A DNA stretch of 64,000 nucleotides from Ophthalmolycus amberensis (GCA_024529925.1 JAFEUB010001215.1:372001-436000); one strand, 5' to 3'; positions 14,306 to 26,297 are shown, counted from the stretch's first letter. Notes: a model not told the origin generated them from the letters alone. Made by a program: numbers and translations.

Positions 14306-17300
14306 ACAGACAGACAGACACACACCACTCGGGGATGACACTCGTCTCTCTGAGAAGTGAAGTTAATCCCACTTGGACTGCAGGGGATGAGGAGAAGTGA
14401 CCCAAAATGAAAGCAATCCACCAAATAAATTGCACAAAACATTTCGAATTTTCCGTCATGTCAGATTGTTTCATTATTTCAATCAATTCGGTTTGATGCG
14501 AAGCGAGACAAAGCTAAAGGAATACGGCATCCGACGACCACACAGCGCCAGGTGTCGTCTGAGGAATGTCTGTTGACAAAACGGGTTTTCACACAGCGAT
14601 GAACGGGTGGAATTTGATTGTTATTAGAATAGAAATCGAAAGGAATATCCTCGTGCTTACAACACTTCTGAACACAGTCGCATATTGTGATATTTGTTTA
14701 TTGCACCATCCAATAAGTTTACATTTAATGCACCAAAATGCAAAGCTATATTGCAACACAGTGCACTGTGAGCCGCCCACGTGTTTTTTAAATTCTGACA
14801 GGGAGCCAACGGTCAACGTGGTTACTGTCAGTCACTATGGGAACAGCCACACATTCATTAATGGTTAACAGCAGATTTTCTGACAGAAATGCTTTGTAAA
14901 AAAAAAAAAAAAAAAAAATGTAAGAAAGAAAGCGGAACCGGTCTATGTTTTTTTTTTACAGGCACGAGTGTTGGCCACCATCGGCGTGACCCGTGGGCTT
15001 GGTGACCATGACCTCAAAGTTCATGACTCCAACATCTACATCAAACCGTTCCTTTCCTGTTGCCCTGAGGTAAGAGCCAACAAGTGTGCTCAAAGGCCAA
15101 CTGTGTTGTGTTCAAAAAACCAAAAGGGAGACATTTACATGTTTCTGTTTCATGACGCCGTCCCCTTTTCATGTCTACGTAAATGGAAACCTTATTTCTG
15201 CTTCATAACATAAGAGCCACAGACTGACATTAGCTCTCATTCAAACAAAGGTACCAGGCCAGCAGTCAGTTTGCTGGCTAGATAGATAATTAGCTGCTCG
15301 GCTACTTTATAGCTCATTAAACATGGAGACGTGACTCACTTGTCTCTGTAACCAAATGTAAGGAGAAAAATATTTTCTTAATTAAAGGCTACATTTTTTT
15401 ACAAGGCTATACCAACCTGTTATTAGGCCCAACACAGCAGTTATCTATGTACTTCATGCATGGAGACATCTGCCGAGTTGGACACCATGACATGCAATGA
15501 TCTACAGGTGGTTGTAACGAGCCAAGAAACACAGAATATGTGGCAACAAAGGCAGCGATAAGAACGCCATCTCACCGCCAACAGTTATAGATTGTGGCAG
15601 CAGGTCGGAACTTTTCGAAACTTTTTCTTGCAGCTGGCCTGTGTTTTCATTTTCATGTTTCATTTTGTCATGCTCGGCTTTCCAAATATGAGGAATAGTG
15701 AATCTATCCCCTTAAACCCATTTACCCTCAGACGTTCTTCTGATGGAGCAGGTTACAATCTCAACTAACCAACTTCTTAACGACCCTAATCGCACGTCGC
15801 AGATGTTTCTGTCCTCCATTCGTCCTAGTTCTTGCCAGACCCCATTCCTGACCTTGTTTAAACTCACGACACGTGTCCTATGTGAGAGGATAAGTCAAAC
15901 ACATGACTTGCCCTGCGTCTATGCCTGTCGTATCTGCCCGACAGTCACAGCTGTGTCTCTGTCTGAATAAAAGGGTCCTCTGCTGTGGGGAGAACTTAAG
16001 CTCACCTGTCTGGCTCTGGCTTCAAAGCTCTTTCATCTCCTGATGTGTTGCACTTTGTCTTATAGAGTTTTACATTTCCCCTCCCAGCGCTCCCTGCTTG
16101 ATCTTTAATTCATTAATAACCGGAGTTCATACCAGGTTCACGTGGAAGACTAAACTCCTCTCAGCGCTCTGTGTCTCCGTCTTTCTCTTTCATCCCTCAG
16201 CAGAGTCTTTCAAGTGGTTTCTCGAGATGCACTCGGTGAATGAAAACCGCCCTGAATTCATTAAGTTGTGAAAAAACCGCCACGCGTTGAGTAGTGTGAT
16301 GGCTAGGTCAGTGTGGATTTCAGTATGGCGGAAAAACTTCAGCTCCTTTTCACGGAGTGTGAATCTTGATCTTGCGAGCCACTTACAAGGAATCTTTCTC
16401 TTTGGGATGACATCGTGTCAGACGCCGATTCATTTCACGGCTACTTTTTAATGAACTCTTCATGTTTTGGCACGCAGGTGATGGTGTACGACCTGATTCA
16501 GTACGAGCACGGGGCTGACGATGTTCTGGTGATGGGAACCGACGGCCTCTGGGACGTCCTCTCCAACCAGGAAGTAGCCGAAGCCAGTCGCCACATTCCT
16601 GGCCAACTGCGAGCCCGATGACCTACACAGGTCTGCTGCTTCTTTATTTGTCGGTCTTTGTTTTTGTCACAGTTAGCAACGCAGAGAAACTAGAACTGAA
16701 CCCAAATGCAGAAAAGTAAGAGGCAGAGTGATTTCTATGATTAATTGAAGTAAAAACGCTTACCGAGTTCAAAAGCAGTTTGTCTGGCATCGGTATCAGG
16801 AAGTGAATCCACAAGATAGAAGGAAATAAAGTGAACACTAGGGGGGGAAAAGGCTGAACGCTACACAGTGGGTGCACTGACAAAAGACGGGGAGAGCACA
16901 AAGAAAGGAGGGTGATGAGACACAGGTGGAACTAATCAGGGCAATCACACGGGCGGGAAAGACGAGGTGAAAAATAAAATGGGGAACCGAATGAATGAAA
17001 AGAAACAAAACAGAACCTCAGAGCAGGGCTGATTATGAGACTTTCTGTTTAATTTCAGCTTTACTGCTTTAGTTCTCCAGTAAATGTCAAGTATGTCTGT
17101 CTGCATTATGACACCACACTGTTAAACGGTGTTATTTAACAGGCACCGGTTCCCTCTCAAGGATAACTAACACCCTTGGGCACGAACCAGTTGCTCTCAT
17201 ACTTTTCACGTGTTTTAATATAACAAAAAAATCGGAGAATAATCCAGTGGGACGGTATAATGACTAACTAGTGAAACTATTCGGCCCCACATACTGAGGA

Positions 17301-17484
17301 TCACAGGCGTTCTTGTTGTTTTTCTCTGCTGTCCAGGTACACCATGGCAGCACAAGACCTGGTGATGCGAGCGCGTGGCGTGCTGAGAGACCGAGGCTGG
17401 AGGATCACCAACGAGCGTCTGGGCTCCGGAGACGACATCTCTGCCTTCATCATACCGCTGATGTACGGCAACCCTCAGCCCTGA
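3083..17484 (+). CDS. ppm1h: PPM1H, PP2C-family protein phosphatase 1H (10 coding exons, frame broken in exon 9)
   Basis: Metal-dependent Ser/Thr phosphatase of the PPM/PP2C family. The mammalian protein dephosphorylates Rab GTPases phosphorylated by LRRK2, acting at Golgi membranes. Coding exons: 3083-3318, 7262-7427, 8133-8504, 10245-10357, 10708-10792, 11442-11560, 13921-13984, 14962-15069, 16478-16630, 17337-17484, all with GT-AG splice sites. Residues 1-15 (MLTRVKSAVAGFMGG) form the amphipathic N-terminus typical of PPM1H. Motifs seen: FDGHAGSG with Asp148, GGCTAL in exon 4, AGDSR at the exon 4/5 junction, GVTRGLGDHD at 393-402, DGLWDVLSN with Asp443, and GSGDD near residue 503 in exon 10. 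Conserved from start to stop; about 520 aa if in frame, against 514 in human. The exon total is 1564 nt, one too many: an extra A at 16586 shifts the frame after residue 457 and gives TGA at 16619. The rest of exon 9 and exon 10 are intact in the other frame, so this is either a sequence error or a recent lesion. Confidence 0.95.
4356..4394. repeat. (AT)n microsatellite
   Basis: About 19 uninterrupted AT units in PPM1H intron 1. Confidence 0.95.
5355..5387. repeat. (CA)n microsatellite
   Basis: About 16 CA units in PPM1H intron 1. A second array of similar size lies at 5573-5604. Confidence 0.95.
5573..5604. repeat. (CA)n microsatellite
   Basis: Sixteen CA units in PPM1H intron 1. Confidence 0.95.
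6755..6803. repeat. Pair of short (CA)n arrays
   Basis: CA runs at about 6755-6773 and 6787-6803 are separated by ATGTATGTATAGT-like sequence; both are in PPM1H intron 1. Confidence 0.9.
13134..13162. repeat. (GA)n microsatellite
   Basis: About 14 GA units in PPM1H intron 6. Confidence 0.9.
13987..14325. repeat. GT/CA microsatellite cluster starting at the PPM1H exon 7 donor
   Basis: A GT-rich array (13989-14014) begins within the donor sequence of exon 7. CA arrays follow at 14095-14124 and 14271-14325, the last degrading into CAGA units. The opposed GT and CA tracts could pair in the intron RNA. Confidence 0.9.
14898..14918. repeat. A21 homopolymer
   Basis: Twenty-one consecutive A in PPM1H intron 7, about 45 bases before the exon 8 acceptor. 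Confidence 0.9.
16478..16630 (+). other. ppm1h: PPM1H exon 9 carrying a one-base insertion
   Basis: The exon opens after a CAG acceptor with codons for VMVYDLIQYEHGADD and continues through TDGLWDVLSNQEVAEA in frame. After base 16585 the family sequence continues only one frame over, as V-A-T-F-L-A-N-C-E-P-D-D-L-H-R, joining exon 10 (YTMAAQDLVMRARG). Read literally, the frame gives 11 unrelated residues and a TGA at 16619-16621. The literal product is 468 aa and lacks the GSGDD metal-ligand segment. Confidence 0.85.
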
Positions 17485-18485
17485 GGAGCCCCGACAGAGA
17501 GGCTGCGGTTCAACGGCTTCCGAGAACCAACCGGATCGATGTGAACTGAGAATCCCCCCCCCCCCCCCCCGTTCGGTTTCCTCGGTGCCGTTTGCACTTT
17601 TCCTTCCTTAGACGAAGGATATCCTAATGTTTGGATGTTTAGATTTGTCGGTGTTTCATCTCTCTATAGGGGTTCAGAATTGGTCAGCCACCTACTCTGG
17701 CTGCTCTGGGGACCACTACAGTGAGCTCTGCTTTGTTATGCGACCGGCCCTGAACTTCTGAATCAAGGACCTCTTCCCTTTCTGCCCCTGCTTTACATGT
17801 CCCCTCTTCTTACCATTCTTTCAGTCCTCCCCTCTTCTCCCATACTGTGCAGTCAACTTGTTTATAAAAAGCAAACCTCCTTCGTCTTCTTGAGACCTTG
17901 GACCGAGCTGACGGGGTCAGCTGCGTTTTCTGTTTTGCCACAGTGTGGCTTCGAAGGGACTCACTCGCTGAAGAACTGCTTCCACATTTTCTTTTTAGAT
18001 CACAGGCTGATTGCAGCGATGAGATTTTGGTTCGACCTAATCCGAGCATAAATCTTTTGTGGCTTTCAGTTGGTGTGAAATCTTTTGTCACGTGGAAAGT
18101 CGGGGGGTGGGGGGTCGGAGGGTGAACATCATGTTTTTTAAGAATGCGGACGGAGAAAAGAAGAGACGAGGACCTGAAGTTGACCACCTCGCAGTAGCAA
18201 GGCAAATCAGAGTGGGAGCTCTGTATGAATGTGATATGTTTTATCAACAAAGTTTCATTTGAAAATTGGCATCATTGAAACATCTGCACGGAAAAAGATG
18301 TTCACTAGCACTAGTCATTTCATCTGATATGGAGTCTTAACATGTAAAAATGTTCCGAAAAAAGAATCCGTTGGTCTTCAGTAACTTTTAGTTGCAGCTA
18401 GTTGGTAAACAGCAGTCATGGTTATGGTGTTTCAACTTGGCTGGATGTTATTATTTCATTAAGTTAGTTCATGAAACATGTATGT

Positions 18486-18890
18486 TTCAGCATTTAGGGA
18501 AAACCACTTGCTTCTGTGCTGAGAGTTAGATGAGAAGCTTGATACCGCTCGTATATCGTTAGCTTATCGTTAGCTCATCTTAGCTAAAGACTGGAAGCAG
18601 GGGGAGCTAACTTACCGCTGTACAAAGGTAGAAAATATCCTCTAAAACCTCAAAATGAACACATTGCACCACATATTTAGTATGAATTCAACAAAGGACG
18701 TATTACATGTTTGCTTGTGAGCTTCACAGGTGCTGGTAGGCGCCGTTAGACTGGAGCCAGGCTAGCTGTTTCCCCGCTGCTTCCTGTCTAGCTAAGCTAA
18801 CTCCTGGTTACAGCTTCGTATTTAATGTACAGAAGTGAGAGTGGTATCAATTTTTCTCATCTAACGAATAAGCTTTCCCGAAAATGTCAA
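18486..18890. mobile_element. MITE-like foldback repeat in the PPM1H 3' UTR
   Basis: Long imperfect terminal inverted repeats bound the element. The left arm GTTAGATGAGAAGCTTGATA begins at 18525, and its reverse complement with few mismatches lies at 18837-18865. Outer flanks (catttagggaaa on the left, tttcccgaaaatg on the right) extend the pairing. A second nested pair surrounds GACTGGAAGCAGGGGG near 18590-18605 and its complement near 18768-18790. It contains no ORF. The block resembles a dispersed non-autonomous DNA element common in fish genomes (from memory). Boundaries are approximate. Confidence 0.65.
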
Positions 18891-20108
18891 CCTTAAACCG
18901 TTTTAGTAAATATTGTGTTATTACTTTAGTTTTTCCAAAAAGCGACAACCTCACAAGACTAAACATTAGATGAGACGACTTGTACACCGAGATGCTCGCA
19001 CTTTAGACTGACCCACATCATTAACCAAGCAGCCATTACATGTGAAATGATGAAGGGGGCAAATATTCCCTGCAGCAGGGAGGATTTAATTAAATTCATA
19101 ATTGTTAAAAAAAAACGATCACTATCACTACGAAATACAATCAAAGTCAATCTGAACAAAAGTTTGACGGAGAAAGAAACTGAAACTTTTCGTTGTCTTT
19201 AACATGTTTTGCATGTTTCATGCGCTTTACATGCTCGATACACAGCCCATCTGTCTTCAGAGGGACAGGTTTGGCAGTGACAGTGTATTGAGTTTGGATG
19301 TTGTGATGTTGTCAGTGCATGCAGTGACATGTTAGGCCTGGGAATACGAGCGACGGTGCAATAGTTTACACTGCTGTTTGTTTTTATATGGACTGAATTT
19401 GTATTTCTGTAATGTATCAAAGTGATGATGTCATTTGTTTGTAGACGTGCATAGACCATGCTTATGATTCTAAGGTTGTTCCTTAAGAGTTATTAGCATC
19501 CCAGACATTTAGCATAAGAGCTAAGGGTATGATTCGTATTGAGAGACGGGAATGAAATTAAACAAACATGATAATTGCCAGACACAGAACTTCATTTTTT
19601 CATTTAGCACTTTTTTAATCATGTTGGCTGGACTTAAAAAGCGACCATGAACAGTTCCGCTTGTCTGAAAAAAGGGTCTTAACCTCAGACACGTATGTGT
19701 ATTTTTTCCCTTCCCTACATTATTCTGCGTTTATACCGGCTACACTGCTCAGCCAGCCACACTGGGCTGAGACGCAGTGCAGGAAGTCTGGTGTGGAAGG
19801 AGAAACTGCACTTCAGGATCAATAAATACAAGTCATCATTTTTGAAAAGTTTGATTCCAGTCTGAGAAAAAAATACCAGAATGTCGCACTTTTGTTTTAC
19901 GTCACATGATATGTGCCATTGTAGCATGGGCTATTTATCACCTTGGCTTTGGCTTTTTTGCTGTTGACAATTACCGACATCCCCCCCTACATTTGTCTGA
20001 AATTCATACGGTGCATTTGTCCTCCTGTACATTCCATGAAAGAAATATTTAATTTCAAAATTCTGTATTGAATATGTCATTATTTGCTGTTGCGTCTTAA
20101 GCTATTTG

Positions 20109-20141
20109 ACAGATACCAAGTTTTTTAAACTTGGTATCTGT
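20109..20141 (+). other. Perfect 15-bp stem-loop in the PPM1H 3' UTR
   Basis: The arms ACAGATACCAAGTTT (20109-20123) and AAACTTGGTATCTGT (20127-20141) are exact reverse complements separated by TTT. In RNA this would form a tight hairpin. It is too short for a microRNA precursor. It could be a cis-acting 3' UTR element or a chance or assembly foldback. Confidence 0.8.
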
Positions 20142-20807
20142 ATTTAATGTATTGAATGTCTTTTTGTTGTAATGGGGCATCAGAATATGTGTTGAATGTT
20201 CATCCTCATACCAGTCATTCAGCCTTGTGCTTTTAGATGAATGTCAAAGAATGAATATATGATTTTATTTGTTCATCCCACTGTGCCATCCAACTGCTGC
20301 ACATCAACTCAGGCTCAATTATCATGAGTGGGTAGAGTGGACAAGCTGTTAAGAGTGATTTTCTAAAAGGCGGGGAGTCCTCCAGGGCGGTTTATTGGTT
20401 CCACTACATTTGTAAGTACGTGAGAGAGGAAGTTCTTGAAAGTTGACTTTGTCCCTTCAGCTCGACTGTAGGTTTCCCTTTTTGAAGTTGCTGTATTGTG
20501 AAAGTAGTCACTGCTGTTGTGGGGTTTTTTCTCCCTTTTAGACGATAAAGTTTTTAATGGGGGAAAAGGAGAAAAGCTGGAAGGGTTTTTTTCTGTAGCA
20601 AAGAGGAAGTTTGAAGCCCATGGGGAAACATTAAGTGACCATTGTGCTAGCCTCAACCTCCCCATATGTGAATGTGAAATGTACATTTTGTAAAACAAGA
20701 AGTTAACTTATGAAGTCAAAAAGAAATATTTGTAATGTTTCCTTGTGCAAAAAAAAGAGAGCAATGTTTACCTTCAGTGTTTCTTTTCCAGAAATGAAAA
20801 AAAAGAA

Positions 20808-20813
20808 AATAAA
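20808..20813 (+). terminator. Candidate polyadenylation signal AATAAA of PPM1H
   Basis: A canonical AATAAA lies in an A-rich context about 3.3 kb past the stop codon, with further A-rich and T-rich sequence within 60 bases. It is the most plausible 3' end, but other weaker signals exist and transcript data would be needed to choose. Confidence 0.45.
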
Positions 20814-20830
20814 TGTTACAGATAAATGTA

Positions 20831-23800
20831 AAAAAAAAAAATATGTAGTTTTTGCATCATTAAAAAAAAAAGGAAGAATTTAATGTCAAATACACTCAAG
20901 ATGCAAGCACTCCTCTCCGCTTGCAGTCCAAATCAGTTCATCAGACTGAATCAATCTGAAGGAGCAAGAAACTAAAGAGACGACGTGCAGAAGAGCTAAT
21001 CACTGAAACTCAAAACGTTTTACAGCACAGAACCGGGTCGATTCATACAGGCTCATGTGGACTCACTGAATGAGCACAATAATACAGACAACTCTTACTG
21101 ATGATGAGGTTAACCCGGGTAAAAGCCTCGATTCTATATTGTATTTGCATCTTCATTAATCACCGAAGACATGCAAAGATAAACAGATGCATGTCGTCAT
21201 TATTTGGGTGGTATTAGTACAACTTAAATGATTAGGTTTATTTACTTAAGGCCACTTAAAGGTTGATAACATTTGCCTTTATCCAAAACCATGGGCCTCC
21301 TAAGGGACCTTACAAAGGAGATTGGTGAGGAAACGGCCGGTTTATGTTTTAACTTTAAAAATAAAATGTAATTTTTTTTTGTTTATATTTTCTTTGGAAA
21401 AAGTGCTACACCTTCCCCACATTATAGAATAGTAATAAAACACTTGATTGGCTTAATTCAGTTTGCCATTAATAACTAAAAGTGCACAAAGAATATAAGA
21501 TGGTATACATTACATGCCAAAACTCTGCGACCCCCCCCCCCCCCCCTAAAATACCTATAAAACAATACACACACTCCTCCAACCTAACTTTTGTACAGTC
21601 CCGAAACGTAACCGAAGTTCCACCGATTATGTTTTACAGGCCCGAAGGTGAATTACAGTATATTGAAGTTAATTATCTAAATTCCAAAAGACAAGATGAA
21701 AACAAATTTCAGTTCCTGTTGACTCGTTCTGACTTTCGTTGGGTAATAAAGTAACAAAGATACAGAGATAAGAAACACAAACGCAGGTGATACCATTAAA
21801 ATCACTTTATTCCATGTATTATATAAAACCAGAGATATTTGAGCCTTGCTAACACATTCATCCTGATTATTTACGCACAACAGTTTCACAGGAGACGTGA
21901 TTATTTTAAAGGCACATTCTTCACCGTTCACTTTATTCTTTTTACAGCACAGTGAGCTCGGAGTGAGCTCGGCCATTCGCGTTGATCTGGTTTTGACTCC
22001 TCCGTCGCAAGTCACCAGCGCCGGCAAGGCAGTAGATTGCGCAGTCATCTCCACATGGGGTAATATGACTACCCGACCAACAGCACAAACTACTACCTCA
22101 ACCAGCGCTTGGCCCCCGATGCTCTCAGCGTCTTTCTTCCTTTTGTCCTCTTCGCTCCATTTTCAATCGGAATCCCCGGTCAGTCCGTGTCGCTGTGCGT
22201 AAAAGCGCACGGGGGAAAATGGCGTGCGCGCAAAAAACGTGGCCGCAATAAAGCGAGACAAAAAACCGCACCCAAAGAAATAATGGAAAAAAAAAACCGC
22301 ACCTCTTGTACCTTTCACATATTTCCTGCACCCGCTGCTCTCCTCGGATGACCTCGGTGAAAACGACATATGGCAGGTAAGGGCGGCGGGGCACTCCGTG
22401 GATTTCCTGAGCGGCACAGGCGATACGTATCGCGTTGTCACATTACAAAAAAAAATGGTGATTGTGGGATTAATGTTGCTTTTACAAAATGGCATTAAAA
22501 AGTAAAAATCTAGCAGAACATGAATGAGCCGAGCGAAGAAAACTATTTGTGATCGGCACAGTTCGGCTACGCAACAATGCTGCAGTCATCAAAACAATAA
22601 ATCACGCGTGCAAAGATCACCATAAACATATAACAAGGTCTAGCAATTTTAACTAACACCACAATAAATGTCATTTAGTATTGAAAGGAAATTAATGTAT
22701 TGAAGTATTGTGTTTGCACTCGAGATAGACTACCAAAAAGTCACAATAAACGAATATTGTTGTATAAATATTACCAGGATTTTTGTCGGATGTGAGAAAC
22801 TGCACAAAAAAAAAAAATCCACATCGTCTCCCGTGCTTCACCTTGCAGCTTGAACCGCAGCAGACTGTTTTATAATCTATTGTTGTCTGTTTCTGCCTCT
22901 GCGTCGCGAGGAAAAGTTGTCCCGCAATCAAACCCGCTCGGTTCAAAACAGGAACGCGTGTTACAAATCCACGACGGGGCGACACGCGATTTTCTTTTGC
23001 CTTTTTTCTCCCCGAATATGCCGCATGTCAGGTAGGTGTGGAAAAATGAGTGGATTTGGTCGGAGCGGCGTGGATAAAATTCGCGGGGAACGTCAGGACG
23101 GGTGTCGGCACGAGCGGAGATCAGAGAAAACGCGGAGGTCTCACTCTGACGGGTTTTTCTCCAAAACTCCCAAACTGAGAAGAGGAAAACGCAGTGAGAG
23201 CGCCATCAGCTGGTTGAGCTTACATCTTTCCCCAACCAACAGTGTCTGCTAAATTAAATCAATACAAATCACATTGTAACATCAGTCATATGTGAACTTA
23301 CTAAAATATATACTCTAATTAGAAATACACATTTGTTTTCTCTGGTCCACATCAGCATTTAGGTTTAGGATACAACGACCTCTTTGAACCCAGTAGGTTG
23401 GTTTCAGTTTTCGCCTCGCGAGTGATCCACTGTCCTGCACACAGCACTTCTCCTCCTCCTCCTCATTGGTCAGGCGGATGAGCCGCTGCTCCGGGGAACC
23501 TCCCAGCTGTGAGCGGGCAGAGAACTCGTCAGAACCCGGAGAGAACACCGTGTTCCTCCTCCACAGATCAGCCTGCAGCTGCTGCACACACACTGGAGCA
23601 GAGAGAGCTAAATCAAATGGAAGGCTTTGTTTTAATTCATTCTCAACGATGAGAATTCAGTGATTCAGAGGGCTGAAAGCTGCAAGAATTAAATGATCAT
23701 AAAAAGTATATTTTTGGTATTTCCCTTGAACTTTGCTTCCGATTATGTGAGAACTAACATGTGTACTTTTAAATTATTCATGAAGAATACACAGTCAAAC

Positions 23801-23899
23801 ACTCCAGAGACAGAGTCCAGCCATTGAACGAGACACGCGCACCACAGGCCGAGGCACTGCAGTGCAACAGAGAGCCAGAGACAGAGGGAAGCGTTACAC
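20831..23899. other. Intergenic stretch between the PPM1H and USP15 3' ends
   Basis: No coding exon, RNA gene or clear transposon was recognised. It holds a C16 run (21531-21546) and a CpG-richer patch at about 22900-23180 with short frames of no known similarity. In human MON2 lies between these two genes; no MON2-like coding sequence is seen here. Confidence 0.55.
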
Positions 23900-24316
23900 A
23901 ACTTTATTGAAGATTGTGTATGAATACACATGCACATTTCAAATGTAAACCCACGTGAACTCAAGTGCAGCCAAACCTGGAACCCCTTCGTTATGTCGTC
24001 ATGCAACAATGTCTGGATTATTTTTTACAAAAAAAGTCCCAAAACAGAACCATCCTTTTTTTATTTTAATATTCCCTCCCTGACAAGAGCACAGGTGAGA
24101 CCTGGCAAACTAGTGTACGCGTGGACTCGAGCCACATCCCAACCCCCCCTGACATTTCAGGTCTTGCCAAGGTTTTAAATATATTGTCTGTTTATTATTA
24201 AATGCTTACATATAAATAAATAAACTTTATCAAATGTGCACTCACAGAGTGAACTCTTATGTACAGTATTGTATAAGCCTATAGTAGCAATCGCATCTCA
24301 CTCAGTCAGGATGAGA

Positions 24317-24337
24317 GGGGGGGGGGGGGGGGGGGGG
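24317..24337. repeat. G21 homopolymer
   Basis: Twenty-one consecutive G on the + strand within the presumed USP15 3' UTR. Confidence 0.9.
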
Positions 24338-25130
24338 TGAGTCGCCCAAAAGGCAAGGCAGCGCTGAGGCGATGAAGCGCAGCAGACGATGCTCATAAAG
24401 GCATGGTACACGTCCACTATTCGGAGGCAACAGGTACGATGATGCTGTTTACAATGGAAGAACAGGTAGAAAAAAGAACAGTCCACCATGGAGAATAGCT
24501 TCATCACGAGTCACATCCTGCATTTTCACCGTATCATGATCCAAGAAGTTGATGGGGCCTTTTGGGTGGACTCACCCCACTTTTCAGTCTTGTCCCCCTC
24601 CCTCCCTCCCTCCCTCCCTAAACACTCAGGACCACAAAGAAGCATGTCTTCCCCCTCTTCGAAGAGGGACGCATTCAGCAGTACCCATGGATTCATACAG
24701 CTAACGCCAAAGGCGATAACATCCCTTTACCATCACATTCAACCAAACCAAGAAAGGGAACCATGGAAAAAAAATGCAGAAAAAAACCCCCCCTGGCCCT
24801 ATAAAGAATAGAAAATAAAAAGGCATCAACCACATACATCTGGTCAGTGTTCATACCATTCAGCATACATTCTGGCCCTCTTGTGGGGAGATGACGTGGC
24901 TGCGATGGACCGAGCGGACAAATGAGACGGACATTCGTGCACGCGTGTTGGTGCGTGTGTGTGGGGGGGGCATAGAAGAGGGTGTGAGGTGTGATTGGTA
25001 ATGTGCAAAGAAAAGGCGACCGGTCTGAGATTAAGAGTTAAGGCCGAGGTGATCCGAAACAAGAGATGATTCATCCGATGTCAGCGAAATCACTGATGTT
25101 CCTAATCTCACAGTGCCTCGAAGATGAAGA

Positions 25131-25159
25131 GCAGAGAGAGGGAGAGAGGGAGAGAGGGA

Positions 25160-25210
<51 letters not shown>

Positions 25211-25214
25211 GGGG
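25131..25214. repeat. (GA)n array followed by a G14 run
   Basis: A purine-only tract of more than 80 bases on the + strand (polypyrimidine in the USP15 transcript). Confidence 0.9.
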
Positions 25215-25942
25215 AGCAGAGGTAAAGCCTTAAACACCACCTATGAATAACTGAAAGATGAGATTTGTGGCGTAGGACTTAAGAGTCGGCCGGCTAACTT
25301 TGAAACAGATATTTGTTGCAATCCCTGCAAATGATGTTGAGTTTATTAAGACACAGTGAAACATGTTTTTACTCATTTGATTTTTGCAGATAAAATGTGT
25401 TTGTTTTTTTTTGCAAAGTTAGCTGGATGACTTCTAAATCCTGCTTCATTTTAGGTTTCAAGAAATAGAAATGATCAACAGAGGAGACCAGAGAGAGAGA
25501 CAGCAAAAGCAGGGCCATAAATCGCTAAAATTCATGCCAATACACTAATAATCCATCTAAAAAATGCAAGATCACAGCAGCAGCAGCAGCACAAAGCTAA
25601 GACGTTTTGGCTGTTCGACACTTTATAAAAACCAGCGATGAGCGGACCGTCTCTACGTGAGGCTCACTGCTGGCTCACTAAAAGCAGCTTCCTACGCTAC
25701 GTGAGAAAACCCTCTGAGAGACAACGTTATGGTACAGTATGTCTGGCAATAATACATAAAAAGAAGTTGGATGGTTGGTGATTGTGCAAGTTCAAAATGT
25801 TTCAGCGCATCATGAAAACCCGATATGATTCAGTGTTTAAAATATTTACACGGTCTAAATGATAATAAAATGATATTCCAATAATGCATTGCTCTCAAAA
25901 ATATATATATATAAAAAAAACAAGAAAGGAAAACAAAAAGCA

Positions 25943-25958
25943 GGGGGGGGGGGGGGGG
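25943..25958. repeat. G16 homopolymer
   Basis: Sixteen consecutive G in the USP15 3' UTR. Confidence 0.9.
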
Positions 25959-26043
25959 ATTAGCCTCTAAATCCGTCCCCAATGTCGTTCAGTGACTCTT
26001 TTCAGAGAGCAGGTGAGCAGATCCTAAACGAATGGACGTGGCG

Positions 26044-26080
26044 ACACACACACACAAACACGCGCGCACACACACACACA
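26044..26080. repeat. (CA)n microsatellite, imperfect
   Basis: CA units interrupted by CAAACACGCGCG; it lies about 220 bases past the USP15 stop. Confidence 0.85.
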
Positions 26081-26297
26081 GTGTTCCAACCACAGAGGAG
26101 GGCCCTGAGTCGCGTACCGCGGCAGCTCCCTGACCTAACAGCCGACACCCCCGCAGTGGCTCAGCCTGTCGAGCGGCCGAGACCGAGGCCGCTGGGCGGG
26201 ACCGGCGGCGCCCGCTGCCATGATGTGTGTCCATATGGCTTTGGATGGAAAGATCCTTGTCTCTCTTTCTCTCCATGTGTTTGCGTCCTCGTTTGCC

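Larger units (their letters stand above)
17485..20830 (+). other. ppm1h: PPM1H 3' UTR
   Basis: About 3.3 kb of mostly AT-rich non-coding DNA follows the PPM1H stop, beginning with a C17 run at 17554-17570. It contains a foldback repeat (18486-18890) and a perfect hairpin (20109-20141). AATAAA at 20808-20813 is the best candidate polyadenylation signal; AT-rich sequence follows it. No coding exon is recognisable on either strand. Confidence 0.55.
23900..26297 (-). other. usp15: USP15 3' UTR
   Basis: About 2.4 kb of non-coding DNA follows the stop at 26298. On the - strand AATAAA occurs at 23903-23908, and similar signals lie near 24190-24230. The stretch contains CA (26044-26080), GA (25131-25200) and several G-homopolymer tracts. 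The exact 3' end is inferred. Confidence 0.45.

Noticed and set aside
13900..14442. 180-codon - strand frame in PPM1H intron 7
   Set aside because: It is built on GT/CA microsatellites (Cys-Val and Thr-His repeats) with no family similarity.
22109..23252. Basic-rich short frames in the intergenic region between PPM1H and USP15
   Set aside because: No homology, no splice-site context and no shared frame with neighbours; probably chance frames in a CpG-richer patch.
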